From an uncultured Opitutaceae bacterium (GTDB taxonomy: Bacteria > Verrucomicrobiota > Verrucomicrobiia > Opitutales > Opitutaceae), in contig CAIYUN010000038.1 of assembly GCA_903929355.1 (NCBI GenBank), positions 1-64,000 on the forward strand: a DNA stretch of 64,000 nt. The letters run 5' to 3'. A program made the translations under genes and the position numbers. The notes beneath the pieces were generated by a model. It did no database searches. It had not been told where the DNA came from and saw nothing but the letters and a program-made list of their open reading frames with translations. Shown here piece by piece: positions 17,216-27,008 of the stretch. Numbering within the stretch: the stretch's first letter is position 1; the number at the start of each line of letters is the position of its first letter.

Positions 17216-18004
17216 TCACGTCAACCGGCCGATATGGAGCTCGGTGCGATAGAGCAAGGCAACCCGGCCCTGCTGTTGATGGCGCGCGAAGAGACCGGCC
17301 AACGCTGCCATCATCGCGTCATGGCCTGGCTGGCCGACGTTGGGCGCGTACGACGAGGAGAGCAACCGCCCTTCGAGTCCGACCAAATCAAAGTGCTGCT
17401 CATTGGGGAATTCGGCGGTGAACAAGCCGGCCGGACCAAAGAAGGCGCTTAAGGCGGTCTCGTCCACCCTGGTGTGGTCCACCTGCGCATAATCGGTCGC
17501 GTGCTTCCGGAGCAGTTCCTCGTAATCCATGAGAAACGGGCTGGCATCAGTCAGTCGTTCGTTCCAGATCAGCGCCACCCGGCCGCCGGGGCGCAGGATG
17601 CGGGCAAACTCCCGGCGGCAGGCCGGAACCTCGAACCAGTGAAACGCCTGGGCGGCTGTGATCAGGTCCACGGACCCATCGGACAGGCCGGTGGCCTCGG
17701 CCGTCCCGGACTGGCTGGTGAAATTGGGCACCCCGGCGAGCAGGTTTTCGGCCGCGCCGCGCATGGCCGCGTTGGGCTCGACCCCGAAAACCCGCAGGCA
17801 GTGCGGCAGGAGGAGTTGGGCAAAAATACCCGTGCCCGAACCCACGTCGGCGACCACCGCACCGGGCCCAAGGCCGGCCCGCTCACGCAGCGTGGCGATC
17901 ACGCCGGCGGGATAGGACGGTCGGTACCGGACATAGTTCTCCACCCGGTCGGAAAACCGCCGGGTCGGCTCCGGCGAGACCTGAGATTGGTCGCCCACGG
18001 TCAA
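17216..18004 (-). CDS. Class I SAM-dependent methyltransferase
   Basis: The 262-residue protein carries motif I (VADVGSGTGIFAQLL), the acidic strand end (FGVEPN), motif II/III (VDLITAAQAFHWF) and post-motif RILRPGGRVALIWNER, as in the UbiE/Tam-like Methyltransf_11 family. Substrate unknown. The start is TTG at 18004, with GTG at 17998 as an alternative; no ATG is in frame before the conserved RFSDRVENYVRYRPSYP. It converges with the histidine kinase, with 15 bp between the stops. Confidence 0.85.
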   Translation of the reverse strand: MTVGDQSQVSPEPTRRFSDRVENYVRYRPSYPAGVIATLRERAGLGPGAVVADVGSGTGIFAQLLLPHCLRVFGVEPNAAMRGAAENLLAGVPNFTSQSGTAEATGLSDGSVDLITAAQAFHWFEVPACRREFARILRPGGRVALIWNERLTDASPFLMDYEELLRKHATDYAQVDHTRVDETALSAFFGPAGLFTAEFPNEQHFDLVGLEGRLLSSSYAPNVGQPGHDAMMAALAGLFARHQQQGRVALLYRTELHIGRLT

Positions 18005-18049
18005 GACCCGGATGATTTTCCCTCGTTGGCGTCCGCCGTCTGCCCGGCC

Positions 18050-20185
18050 TCAGTTCGCCGGCCCTTTCAGCTGCCACGACTCGTCGAAGAATCCCACCGG
18101 GCCGACCGCCGCCGTCGGCAGGTTGATGTCGCCCGGCTTCGTGATGTCCACCACCGCCCAGTCCGGCAGCTTGGGGTTCATCTTGTCGTTGTTGTCCAGG
18201 TCGTGGAACGTGAAGCCGCTGTTGAGCACCACATATTTTTTCGGGTTCAGCGGATTCGGGAAAATCATCAGCGGCACCGATGAGGCCGCCGGATAGTTTT
18301 TGTCCCCGACCGTCACGCCGTCCGCCGTCCATTTGATCGGGAGGCTCGGCGCGATGCGTTTCAGGACCGCGTTGCTCGCGGGGTCGCCGAAGAGCACCAG
18401 GTTGTGGGCGGCGATGTCGGCGTCGGTGATCTCCGTGTCGGTTTTCACCCGTGCGTCGCCGCGGAAGGACTGGCGCCAGTCGAGGATCGCGCGGTCGCAC
18501 TCCCCCACGGTCCATCGGCCCACGGCGGCGTTGAACGCCGTGCCGGTCGGGCGCACGATCATGAAGGAGTCCAGGAAGGCGTCGTCAATCGGGCCCTGCA
18601 GGCCGGGCCCTTTGTGCAGGCCGCCAACCGGGAGGGTGCCGAGCCGCCACTGGCCGTTGGTTTTCACCAGCCCGGCGTTCAGGGATTGGTCGGCCGCCAC
18701 GGCGGGGAGGCTGACGGCGGTGCCGTCCACCGTCAGGGTGGGCTTGGTGCCGGCGGCAAACGGGGCCAGGCCCGCCGCCCAGTCCAGATGCAGCGCGGAA
18801 ATGTTGCTGGTGGTGAGGGTCACGTTGCTGCCCTCCACCTTGGCCACCGCCCGGGCGCGCACCCATTGCTGCTCCATCCCGTCCAGCTTGACCCAGAAGC
18901 TCTGATTGTAGCGCAGCATCCAGGTCGTAAAATGGACCTCCTTGGGTGCAGGGTCGCGGCCCTGGGCGGCCAATTCGTCCAGCCGGGCGATGAGCTGCAG
19001 CCGCGCGCCGGGCTCGTAGGTGTGACCGACCATGGGGCCGTCAATGCGCTCCATCTCCAGCCCTTCTTTGGCCATGGCCGCCTTCATGGCCTCGGAAGCC
19101 TGCCGCTGCGGGTCGATGGTCCCGGCATAGGCAACCATGTGATCGTTGAACAGATTGGCGGCGTAGTCCACCGAGTCATACATGTGCCAGAGCGTCTGCT
19201 GGTAGGCCGGCGGCATCCGGTTGGGGCGGATGTTCAGAAACACCGTCGTCTCGGTAAAACCCGCTCCCGCCGAGGTGGCGGCCCAGCGGTCGGGATAATG
19301 CGTGGCATACAGCCAGCCCGACGCGCCGCCCATTGAGAAGCCGGTCATCACAATCCGATTGTGGTCAATCGGGTAGGCGGCCTGCACCGAGGCGATGGCC
19401 TCCAGGCTGTCGATCTCGCCGGCAAACCGGGTCGCGTTGCACCAACGGCCCCAGGGCTGGAGGATGAACCGGGTGGCATCGGGCGCAAAAGGGCGTTGGT
19501 TGAAGTCTCGGGCGGCGGTGAATCCCCCGTTGATGAATCCCATCTCCGTCCCGGCCTGTCCTCGGCCGTGCTCAAAAATGTCGAGCCGGTAGGGCTTGGG
19601 CGAATCCGCGTTGTAGCCAACCGGCAGCGTCAACAGATAGGGTTGGGCCGAACCGTCGATCTTCGAGTAATAGCCGCGCACGCTGGAAACCGCCATCCAG
19701 GGAGCCTGCCCTTGGGCCAGCTCGGTCGCGCGTTGCCCGCCGGTGGTCAACGCAGCGCGACCCTGGGTCAGGTTCAAACCGGCAAACGGGGCGTTGGCGT
19801 AGGGGTTGGGCGTCCCCGCGTCCTCCATCGTGAATTTGACGGCATTCAGGTAAATCTCCACATCGGCGATGCGGTCATAAAGCTTCTGCCCGGCGTATTG
19901 CTTTTTGAGGGCGGTGATCTGGCCCGCCAGCGTGTCCATGCCCGCCGTGATCTCCGCGCGATTCTCCGCCGTCAGCGGGGTGTTGCCGCCCCGCCCGCCG
20001 CGGCGCGCGCCTCCACCCGGCGGGGTGGCCGGGGCGGCGGGCGTGGCCGGACCCGGAGCCGGCACCACCGGGTTGGCCGGGGCGTTTTGCGCGTTGGCGT
20101 TCAGCGCGCCGACCAACAGCCCAATGGCGCCAGCGGATCGGAGTTGACGGGAAAAAGCGGGGTAGTTGCGCATGGTGAGCTTCAT
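18050..20185 (-). CDS. Secreted alpha/beta hydrolase, prolyl-oligopeptidase-like
   Basis: The 711-residue protein has a signal peptide (about 1-32), a Pro/Gly-rich linker with a GGGARRGGRGG stretch and then an alpha/beta-hydrolase. The nucleophile elbow GFSMGGASGW (Ser) is clear, and a plausible catalytic His lies in MVGHTYEP. A C-terminal region after about 430 (alternating short strands, DWAAGLAPF, DGTAVSLPA) looks beta-rich and may bind polymer. It could be a peptidase S9 relative or a polysaccharide esterase; the sequence does not decide. It stands alone, with no adjacent co-directional partner within 300 bp. Confidence 0.75.
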   Translation of the reverse strand: MKLTMRNYPAFSRQLRSAGAIGLLVGALNANAQNAPANPVVPAPGPATPAAPATPPGGGARRGGRGGNTPLTAENRAEITAGMDTLAGQITALKKQYAGQKLYDRIADVEIYLNAVKFTMEDAGTPNPYANAPFAGLNLTQGRAALTTGGQRATELAQGQAPWMAVSSVRGYYSKIDGSAQPYLLTLPVGYNADSPKPYRLDIFEHGRGQAGTEMGFINGGFTAARDFNQRPFAPDATRFILQPWGRWCNATRFAGEIDSLEAIASVQAAYPIDHNRIVMTGFSMGGASGWLYATHYPDRWAATSAGAGFTETTVFLNIRPNRMPPAYQQTLWHMYDSVDYAANLFNDHMVAYAGTIDPQRQASEAMKAAMAKEGLEMERIDGPMVGHTYEPGARLQLIARLDELAAQGRDPAPKEVHFTTWMLRYNQSFWVKLDGMEQQWVRARAVAKVEGSNVTLTTSNISALHLDWAAGLAPFAAGTKPTLTVDGTAVSLPAVAADQSLNAGLVKTNGQWRLGTLPVGGLHKGPGLQGPIDDAFLDSFMIVRPTGTAFNAAVGRWTVGECDRAILDWRQSFRGDARVKTDTEITDADIAAHNLVLFGDPASNAVLKRIAPSLPIKWTADGVTVGDKNYPAASSVPLMIFPNPLNPKKYVVLNSGFTFHDLDNNDKMNPKLPDWAVVDITKPGDINLPTAAVGPVGFFDESWQLKGPAN

Positions 20186-20507
20186 GGGGGTTGTGGCGCC
20201 AACGCGGACGCCGGGGTGACAGAACCAAGACCGAGAACCCGTAGTAGAGGCGGCTTAACCTCCCTGCGTCAACCGCCCTTTGCTTTTCATTTCAAGTCAC
20301 AGGCCACGCTCCACCCCTGCTAGTTGCAACAGTTTGGCGATGGCGAAAAAAGGGGGTTGCGATGGAACTTCGCGTCCCCGCCGTCGTCATATTCACCGTG
20401 CGCGTGGTGGCGTTGTTCTTTCTCCAATTCCCGGAGGTGCGACTTCCGGGATTGTTAGTTGAAGCTGGACCTGGCGGGGTTGCCTTTGGGCAGCCCCGCC
20501 TTGGCTT
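20186..20507. other. Intergenic region with one short ORF and a hairpin
   Basis: An ATG at 20360 (+) opens a 49-residue frame ending at 20509 that starts with a hydrophobic stretch (VVIFTVRVVALFFLQF). It has no recognisable family. Its 3' end runs through the hairpin ggcggggttgcc/ggcagccccgcc. I rate it unlikely to be a gene. The hairpin may serve the MFS gene that ends at 20508. Confidence 0.35.
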
Positions 20508-21758
20508 TTAATGGGTCCCGCCAGCGGGCTGGCCGCCGGGCCGGGCGGCGTGCGGCGCCAGCGCCCGCAAACGCGCCGCCAGAAAATAAGTCACCGCAAA
20601 CGCGGCCACCGCCACCAGACCCGTCCGCTCATAGCCATGCAGCGGGCCGTTCGTCGGGGGGTCCTGCACCACCAGATACCCGGCCACGATGTTCGCCAGC
20701 CCCATGGCCGACTGCTGGATCGCGGAGTTGACGCTCATGAACCCGCCCCGGTGGCGCGGCTCGACCGCGTTGGTGACCAAGGCCATCGCGGGGGTGAAGC
20801 GGCCCGACATCGTCACCATGAACAACGCGATGACGAGCATCGCGACCGGCAGCGGCACGGGCGGCAGTCGGGTGATGAGCAACGCCACGAACGAAGCACC
20901 CAGCGTCAGCCACCCGAGGAGATGCAGCTTGTCATGATGGTCGGACAGCCGGCCGACGACGGGGGTGGTGAGAAACGTGCAAACCCCGCCCGCCAGATAG
21001 AGCAGCCAGATTTGGTTTTCCTGAAGGCCGACATTGACGACCATGGAGGTGGCGATGAATGGCGTGATGCAGGCCCCGCCAAAAACCAGGGCCGCGCTCA
21101 TCAAAAACCCTCGTTGGTTCACGGGGTGCGAAAGGATCGCGCGCATCTGCCGCCACGGGTGCGTCGCCGGATGCAGGGGCCGGAACGAGGGCAAGGTGCG
21201 CCACACCAGGACGAGGATCAGCGCGCTCGACCCCGACAGAAAGAAAAAGGGCCCGTGCCAGTTGAACCGGTCCGCCAGCCACAGGCCGGTCGGCAGGCCG
21301 AGCACGGAGGCGAGCGGAAAGGACTGCATGATCACCCCCATCGCCCGGCCGCGCCGGGCCGGGGGGATGACATCGCCCACCATCGCCATGACAATCGAGC
21401 TCGCCACCCCGCCGCATGCCCCGGCGCCCAGCCGGGCCGCCATCAGCAATCCATAGCTGGGAGCCAGCGCACAGGCCAGCGTCGACAGGACAAACCCGCT
21501 GTAGAGAAAGAGCAGCGCGTGCTTGCGGTCGAAGCGGTCCAGGACAAACCCGCCCAGCAGGCCGGTCGCGGCCGCCGCCACCCCGTAGGCGGCGACCAAA
21601 AAGCTGAACTGCTTGGGGGTGATGGCGAAGACGTTGAGCAGATACGGCCCGAGCGGCATCATGATCATGAAGTCCATCACATGGGTGAACTGCACCGCCA
21701 CCAGGGTGAACAGCAGGGCGCGCTCGTTCGCGGTCGGGCGGTGGGCGGTGGCGGACAT
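20508..21758 (-). CDS. MFS transporter
   Basis: A 416-residue, 12-helix transporter of the major facilitator superfamily. Between helices 2 and 3 is the motif-A relative GGFVLDRFDRKHALL, and it recurs in the second half as VVGRLSDHHDK. The central loop (LRTLPSFRPL..., about 200-215) is cytoplasmic. The start MSATAHRPTANERALL at 21758 was chosen because the first helix follows at once; the longer upstream frame is Arg-rich and not credible. The closest family is drug or sugar efflux (AraJ-like), but the substrate cannot be read from sequence. Confidence 0.85.
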   Translation of the reverse strand: MSATAHRPTANERALLFTLVAVQFTHVMDFMIMMPLGPYLLNVFAITPKQFSFLVAAYGVAAAATGLLGGFVLDRFDRKHALLFLYSGFVLSTLACALAPSYGLLMAARLGAGACGGVASSIVMAMVGDVIPPARRGRAMGVIMQSFPLASVLGLPTGLWLADRFNWHGPFFFLSGSSALILVLVWRTLPSFRPLHPATHPWRQMRAILSHPVNQRGFLMSAALVFGGACITPFIATSMVVNVGLQENQIWLLYLAGGVCTFLTTPVVGRLSDHHDKLHLLGWLTLGASFVALLITRLPPVPLPVAMLVIALFMVTMSGRFTPAMALVTNAVEPRHRGGFMSVNSAIQQSAMGLANIVAGYLVVQDPPTNGPLHGYERTGLVAVAAFAVTYFLAARLRALAPHAARPGGQPAGGTH

Positions 21759-21853
21759 GAAGCCCGGCAGCGTCGGGGTTTTTGGCCCGCGTGCAACTCC
21801 GAGTCGTCGCAACCGTGCTTGCCGATTGCCGTTCGCTGGCCATGTTTCACCCC

Positions 21854-22357
21854 ATGAAAGCCTTCCCCGCCCTTTTTGGCGCCGGCCTCCTGGCCGCCGC
21901 GCTCTCCGTTCCAACCGGGCTGCTCCAGGCGCAATATCAACCCACGCCCGCCCCGGCCATGCCGTCCACCCCGCCGCCCGCCGCGCCCACCGCCCCTGGG
22001 GGCGGCAAAGCGGAGGGGAAGGCCGAGCCGGCGGATGGGACGATTGTGGGCATGGAGCTCGCCCGCAAAGACGGCCACTGGCTCGGCCTCGCGATCGAGG
22101 ACGGCAACTTCAAGCTGCGGTTTTACGACAAGCACAAAAAACCGGAGAAGCCGGATGTCGCCCGCGCCGCCGCCCACTGGAGCCCGGTCGGCAAGCTGGG
22201 TGAACTGCACACGGTGCTCAACCCCGAGGGCGACGGTCTGGTGCTGCGCGGACCCCAGTTCGTGTCCCCGCCTTTCACGTTCAAGCTCTTCGTCACGCTT
22301 TTGTCCGCCGACGACCAGGTGGTGGAGACCTTTGTGGTGGATGAACACGCGCCGTGA
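21854..22357 (+). CDS. Secreted protein of unknown function
   Basis: The 167-residue product starts MKAFPALFGAGLLAAALSVPTG, a signal peptide with likely cleavage after LLQAQ, then a Pro/Ala linker to about residue 50 and a compact domain (GMELARKDGHWLGLAIEDGNFKL to TFVVDEHAP). The domain has alternating strands and no motif I recognise. ATG 21842 is also possible, but 21854 gives the better signal peptide. It diverges from the MFS gene; a membrane protein gene follows at 65 bp. Confidence 0.7.
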   Translation: MKAFPALFGAGLLAAALSVPTGLLQAQYQPTPAPAMPSTPPPAAPTAPGGGKAEGKAEPADGTIVGMELARKDGHWLGLAIEDGNFKLRFYDKHKKPEKPDVARAAAHWSPVGKLGELHTVLNPEGDGLVLRGPQFVSPPFTFKLFVTLLSADDQVVETFVVDEHAP

Positions 22358-22421
22358 GCGCCGGCTGCGCCCCCAACAATTCCTTGCGCCCTCCGGCCCC
22401 GGGGCGTAACCGCTCGGGGGC

Positions 22422-23627
22422 ATGAAGCCGCCCGATTCCGCTGCGTCCCCGTCCGCCGATCCCGGCGTGGTCCGGTGGCGGCGTGCCATTTACGCGCTGG
22501 TCATCGGATTTTTTGTGTTCGGGGTCGCGGCGCGTTGGCGGCCGGACAGCGGGTTCACCCCGCTCCTCCGGTTCGGCCGGCAGTTCGAGGCCGTCCGCCT
22601 CCCGGAGCTGGCCGGCCTGAAAATTGCGACCGTGCCCGGCAGCGGCTATGACGGCCAGTTCTATGCCCAGCTCGCGGTCAACCCGGACGTGACCGCCCCC
22701 GCCGTGCAACGCGCGCTGGACAACCCGACCTATCGGGCCCGCCGCATCCTGCTCCCGCTCGTCGCCCACCTCCTCGGGGCGGGCCGGCCCGGGCTGACCC
22801 TGCAAATCTACGCTTTGCTCAACGTGGTCGCCTGGGGCCTGCTTGCCTGGCTGCTGCACCGGGTCACCGGCGGAGCCGGCGTGGCCGGCGCCGCCATCTG
22901 GGCGGTGTGCCTGCTGAACCTCGGCACGCTCGACAGCGTGCGGGAGTCGCTCACCGACCTGCCGGCTCTGCTGCTCCTCGCCACGGCTGTCTGGCTGCTG
23001 GAGCGGGCCCCGGGGCGAGCCTGGCCGGCCGCACTCCTGCTCGCGGCTGCCGGACTGGTGCGCGAGACCGCCGTCCTCGCCGTCACCCTGTTCACCCCGG
23101 CACGCACCGGAGCCCCCCGCGGCGGGCGCGGATGGTTCGGTCCGGCCGTCCTCACGCTGCTGCCGGCCGCCGCCTGGATGTTGTGGCTGGCCCGGGTGTC
23201 GCCGGCCGGCAACACGGCCGGGTCGGCAAACTTCGGCTGGCCCGGCGCGGCGTTCCTGCGCCATTTCCGCGAATGTGGCGCGGCGCTGCTTGCCGGCCCG
23301 TTCCATTGGCAGTTCATCTTTGGCCCGGTCGCCGCCCTGGGTCTGGCCTGGCAGTCCGGCACGGTCATCCGGCGGGCCCTGGCCGGCCCTTCCGTCTGGG
23401 ACCGCGCCGCGCTCCCATTTGCGCTGCTGTTTTGGTTCCTCGGCAACGCGGAGTGGGGCGACCGGGTCGGCGGCGGCTACATGGCGGTCGCGCGGGTGTG
23501 CCTGCCCCTGACGCTGGTCTATTGCCTCCGCCTGCGCCGCGACCGGTGGTTCTGGTGGGGGCTCGCCCTGCCCAACCTCTGCCTGTTGCACGCGATCATG
23601 CGTTTCTGGCCTGATTTTACGTCGTGA
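22422..23627 (+). CDS. Polytopic membrane protein, GT-C-like
   Basis: This 401-residue protein has about nine hydrophobic segments. After the first helix comes a periplasmic loop with GSGYDGQFYAQLAVNPD and YRARRILLPL, motifs shared by a widespread family of uncharacterised integral membrane proteins that resemble GT-C glycosyltransferases. No catalytic residue can be assigned with confidence. Its last codons overlap the in-frame 5' extension of the topoisomerase reading frame, so the next gene follows within 65 bp. Confidence 0.6.
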   Translation: MKPPDSAASPSADPGVVRWRRAIYALVIGFFVFGVAARWRPDSGFTPLLRFGRQFEAVRLPELAGLKIATVPGSGYDGQFYAQLAVNPDVTAPAVQRALDNPTYRARRILLPLVAHLLGAGRPGLTLQIYALLNVVAWGLLAWLLHRVTGGAGVAGAAIWAVCLLNLGTLDSVRESLTDLPALLLLATAVWLLERAPGRAWPAALLLAAAGLVRETAVLAVTLFTPARTGAPRGGRGWFGPAVLTLLPAAAWMLWLARVSPAGNTAGSANFGWPGAAFLRHFRECGAALLAGPFHWQFIFGPVAALGLAWQSGTVIRRALAGPSVWDRAALPFALLFWFLGNAEWGDRVGGGYMAVARVCLPLTLVYCLRLRRDRWFWWGLALPNLCLLHAIMRFWPDFTS

Positions 23628-23692
23628 CCAGCCCCCCCGCCAAAAACAAGTTCTTGCACCCGCGGCCCGCGCCGCCTAACCGCTCGCACTTC

Positions 23693-26491
23693 ATGAAGTC
23701 ACTCATCATCGCCGAAAAGCCCTCCGTCGCCGCCGATCTCGCGCGCGCCCTGGGCAAAATCCCCAAGGTGGGCGACCACTACGAAAATGATGAGCTGGTC
23801 ATCTCGTTCGCCCTCGGCCACCTCGTGGAACTCGAGATGCCCGAGGATATTGACAAGAAAAAATACGGCTTCTGGCGGCTGGAGACCCTGCCCATCATCC
23901 CCGCCAAATTCGGCCTCAAACCCATCGCGGGCTCCAAGGAGCGCTTCGATGCGCTCAAGAAACTGCTCGCCCGCAAAGACCTGGGCGCCGTCATCAACGC
24001 CTGCGACGCCGGCCGCGAGGGCGAGCTGATTTTCACCTACCTCTACCAGCTCACCAAGTGCAAGCTGCCCGTGAAGCGCGCCTGGATGCAGACCATGACC
24101 ACCGGCGGCATCCAGGAGGCGTTCAAGAAGCTCCGCGACGGCGCCCAGATGGCCGGCCTGGCCGACGCCGCCCGCTGCCGCAGCGAGAGCGACTGGCTCA
24201 TCGGGATCAACGGCACCCGCGCGTTCACCAAGCGCATGTTCGGCTCGCGCGCGGGCAATGTCGCCAGTGTCGGCCGCGTGCAGACCCCCACCCTCGCCAT
24301 CGTCTATGCGCGCGAGCTGGAGATCCGTGGTTTCAAGCCGCGCGATTACTGGCGCGTGACCGCGACGTTCGAGCTCGCCAAGGGCCGCTATGAGGGGGTC
24401 TATCACCAGCCGAACTTCAAGAAGGCGGCGGGCGACGAGCACGACCGCATTGACCGGCTGTGGGCCAAGGCGCGCGCCGAGGCCGTGCTGGCGGCCTGCG
24501 CGGGCCACCCGCCCGCCCGCGTGACCGACGAGAAGAAGGGGAGCACCTCCGCCGCGCCGCGCCTCTATGATCTCACCACCCTCCAGCGCGAGGGCAACAC
24601 CCGCTTCGGCCTGCCCGCCCGCCGCACGCTCCAGATCGCCCAGGCCCTTTACGAGCGGCACAAGGTCATCACCTACCCCCGCACCGATTCGCGCGCGCTG
24701 CCCGAGGATTACCTCCCCACCTGCCGGCAGACGCTGACGAACCTGCCGGGGGATCTCGCAGGCCACGCGGCCAAGGTTTTGGCGGAGGGCTGGCTCCGCC
24801 CCAACAAACGCATCTTCAACAACGCCCAGATTTCGGACCATTTCGCCATCATCCCCACCACCACCGAGCCCCACAACCTCGACGAGATGGAGGCCAAGAT
24901 CTACGACATGATCGCCCGGCGGTTTGTCGCGGCCTTTTACCCTGCGGCGGAGTTCGACGTGACCACGCGCACCAGCACCATCGCACCCGGCCATGAGTTC
25001 AAGACCGAGGGGAAGGTCCTCACCGCGCCCGGCTGGCTCGCCGTCTATGGCAAGTCCACCGTGGACGAGGACTCGCCCGACTCGAAGGCGCTGCCCGCGC
25101 TCACCCCGCCCGACCAGGACACGGCGAAGACCGTGGAGGCCATCCTCCATGCCGAAACCACCAAGCCGCCCCCGCGCTACACCGAGGCCACCCTGCTCTC
25201 CGCCATGGAGGGCGCCGGCAAACTGGTGGATGACGAGGACATGGCCGAGGCGATGAAGGAGCGCGGCCTCGGCACCCCCGCCACGCGGGCGGACACGATC
25301 GACGGCCTCATCAACCAAAAATACATGGAGCGCCTCCAGCGCGAGCTGGCCCCCACCACCAAGGCCGAGGCGCTCATGCAGTTCCTCGCCGCCGTCAAGG
25401 CCGAGGAGCTCACCAAGCCCGACATGACCGGCGAGTGGGAGTTCAAGCTGCGCCAGATGGAGCACGGAAAATTCTCCCGGGAAAAATTCATGGAGGAGAT
25501 CGTCGCCGTCACCACCGGCATTGTCGGCCGGGTGAAGACCTTCGAGGAGAACGACGCCGACGCGCGCGTCACTGACATCATCTCCCCCACCGACGGCAAA
25601 CCGATGCTCGAGACCCTGCGCGGTTACAAGACGCAGGACGGCACCCTCACGGTCTACAAGATCATGACCGGCCGCAAAATCGAGGAGGCCGAGATTCGCG
25701 CGCTCGTCACGCACGGCGAGGTCGGCCCGCTCGACGGCTTTGTGTCCCCGCGCACGGGGAACCGCTTCCCGGCGAAGCTCGTCATCGTGGACGACCCGAA
25801 GCATGAGGGCAAACGCCGCGCCTCCCTCGACTTTGGCAACAAATTCGAGCTCGCTGAGTTGACCCCGTTTTGGACCGACCCGGCCACGCAGGCCGAGCTC
25901 TGCGAGGCACCCACCAGCTACGTGCTCCGCGAACGCGAGGGGGAGGGATGGAAGCAAACCTTCAGTGTCGGCCGGTTGATGTGCCAGAAGCCCATTCCCC
26001 GGGAAGCCGCCATCCAGCTCGTCACGACCGGGAAAAGCGACCTCATCCAGGCGTTTACCTCCAAAAAGGGCCGACCGTTTGACGCTTTTCTGGTGCGCCA
26101 GGGTCCAAAAATCTCCTGGGAGTTCCCGCCGCGGAAGCCCCGGGTGGGCAAAGACGGCAAACCGATCGCGCGCAAGGCCAGGACCCCGGCCGATCTCACC
26201 CAAGCCCGGCCGCTGGGCCTGAGCCGGCTCCACGACGGCGACCTGCTGGAAACGCCCGAAGCCTATTACGTGCGAAAACCCGCCGGCGATTCCACCGGTC
26301 GCATTGTATTCGAGCTCAAGCGGATGCTATGCCAGAAGGAGATTCCCGTGGATGAGGTCCAACGCCTTTGCGAGACCGGACGGACCGGCCTGATCGAGGG
26401 TTTTGTCTCCAAGCGCGGCTCCGACTTCAGCGCCTATCTTGTGCTCTCCAAGGACAAGAAGAAGGCTGAGTTCGAATTCCCCCCCCGCTAA
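23693..26491 (+). CDS. topB: DNA topoisomerase III (type IA), with C-terminal repeats
   Basis: Relaxes and decatenates DNA through a 5'-phosphotyrosine intermediate. The 932-residue protein has an N-terminal Toprim domain (SLIIAEKPSVA, then DAGREGELIF), the type IA core with active-site Tyr in VITYPRTDSR, and HFAIIPT. The last ~270 residues hold three related blocks (FVSPRTGNRFPAKL, FTSKKGRPFDAFL, FVSKRGSDFSAYL), matching the repeated Toprim-associated C-terminal domain of TopB-like enzymes, each ending in a conserved Gly-Arg/Phe motif. No zinc cysteines are seen. Start at 23693 is set by MKSLIIAEKPS. Confidence 0.92.
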   Translation: MKSLIIAEKPSVAADLARALGKIPKVGDHYENDELVISFALGHLVELEMPEDIDKKKYGFWRLETLPIIPAKFGLKPIAGSKERFDALKKLLARKDLGAVINACDAGREGELIFTYLYQLTKCKLPVKRAWMQTMTTGGIQEAFKKLRDGAQMAGLADAARCRSESDWLIGINGTRAFTKRMFGSRAGNVASVGRVQTPTLAIVYARELEIRGFKPRDYWRVTATFELAKGRYEGVYHQPNFKKAAGDEHDRIDRLWAKARAEAVLAACAGHPPARVTDEKKGSTSAAPRLYDLTTLQREGNTRFGLPARRTLQIAQALYERHKVITYPRTDSRALPEDYLPTCRQTLTNLPGDLAGHAAKVLAEGWLRPNKRIFNNAQISDHFAIIPTTTEPHNLDEMEAKIYDMIARRFVAAFYPAAEFDVTTRTSTIAPGHEFKTEGKVLTAPGWLAVYGKSTVDEDSPDSKALPALTPPDQDTAKTVEAILHAETTKPPPRYTEATLLSAMEGAGKLVDDEDMAEAMKERGLGTPATRADTIDGLINQKYMERLQRELAPTTKAEALMQFLAAVKAEELTKPDMTGEWEFKLRQMEHGKFSREKFMEEIVAVTTGIVGRVKTFEENDADARVTDIISPTDGKPMLETLRGYKTQDGTLTVYKIMTGRKIEEAEIRALVTHGEVGPLDGFVSPRTGNRFPAKLVIVDDPKHEGKRRASLDFGNKFELAELTPFWTDPATQAELCEAPTSYVLREREGEGWKQTFSVGRLMCQKPIPREAAIQLVTTGKSDLIQAFTSKKGRPFDAFLVRQGPKISWEFPPRKPRVGKDGKPIARKARTPADLTQARPLGLSRLHDGDLLETPEAYYVRKPAGDSTGRIVFELKRMLCQKEIPVDEVQRLCETGRTGLIEGFVSKRGSDFSAYLVLSKDKKKAEFEFPPR

Positions 26492-26567
26492 GCCCCCCCC
26501 GGCCTGCCCAAAATAGTGTTTTTCCGGCACGAAACCAGCCGGCCCGCAGGAGCGTCTTCATCGCCGT

Positions 26568-26897
26568 ATGAGCCCCCACGCAAAAAACTACCTGCTCATC
26601 TTCCTGTTCCTTGCCACCATTATCGCCGGCTCCCTTGCCTGGCAGAATTACAGCAAGTTGGCCGATCTCACCGCGAACTATCAGACGCTCTCACGGGAAC
26701 TTGCCCAGGCCCGGACCCTGGCGACGGCGCGGGCGGTCCGCCAGCCGATCACGGTCATCAACAACCCGGATCTCTCCGCCGCCGACCCGACCGCGCCCGC
26801 CAATGGTCGCGCCCGGCGTGGTGCCAACGGAGCCAACGGCGTCAATGGGCGCCGGAATGCCAATGGTGGCGCTGGTGGTTATGCCGGCGGCGGCTGA
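26568..26897 (+). CDS. Small membrane-anchored Gly/Asn/Arg-rich protein (copy 1)
   Basis: The 109-residue protein has one N-terminal transmembrane helix (YLLIFLFLATIIAGSLAW), a short coiled-coil-like stretch (YSKLADLTANYQTLSRELAQA) and a low-complexity Gly/Asn/Arg tail. The helix region matches that of the next gene (KNxLxIxLLAT...AWQN), so the two are tandem paralogues. No family name applies. The topology suggests a cytoplasmic N-terminus of 8 residues and the tail in the periplasm. Confidence 0.6.
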   Translation: MSPHAKNYLLIFLFLATIIAGSLAWQNYSKLADLTANYQTLSRELAQARTLATARAVRQPITVINNPDLSAADPTAPANGRARRGANGANGVNGRRNANGGAGGYAGGG

Positions 26898-27008
26898 TCC
26901 CGGCCCACGACGACACCCCACTGATTTTCTCCCCCCACAACTCCCCCCACCACCATGGCCACATACACCTCCCAGCCGGTCAAAGTATCCAGAAACGAAT
27001 CCCCCGAC

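Noticed and set aside
23699-26233. An 844-residue frame antisense to topoisomerase III
   Set aside because: The plus-strand gene has all catalytic motifs. The antisense frame has no conserved segment.
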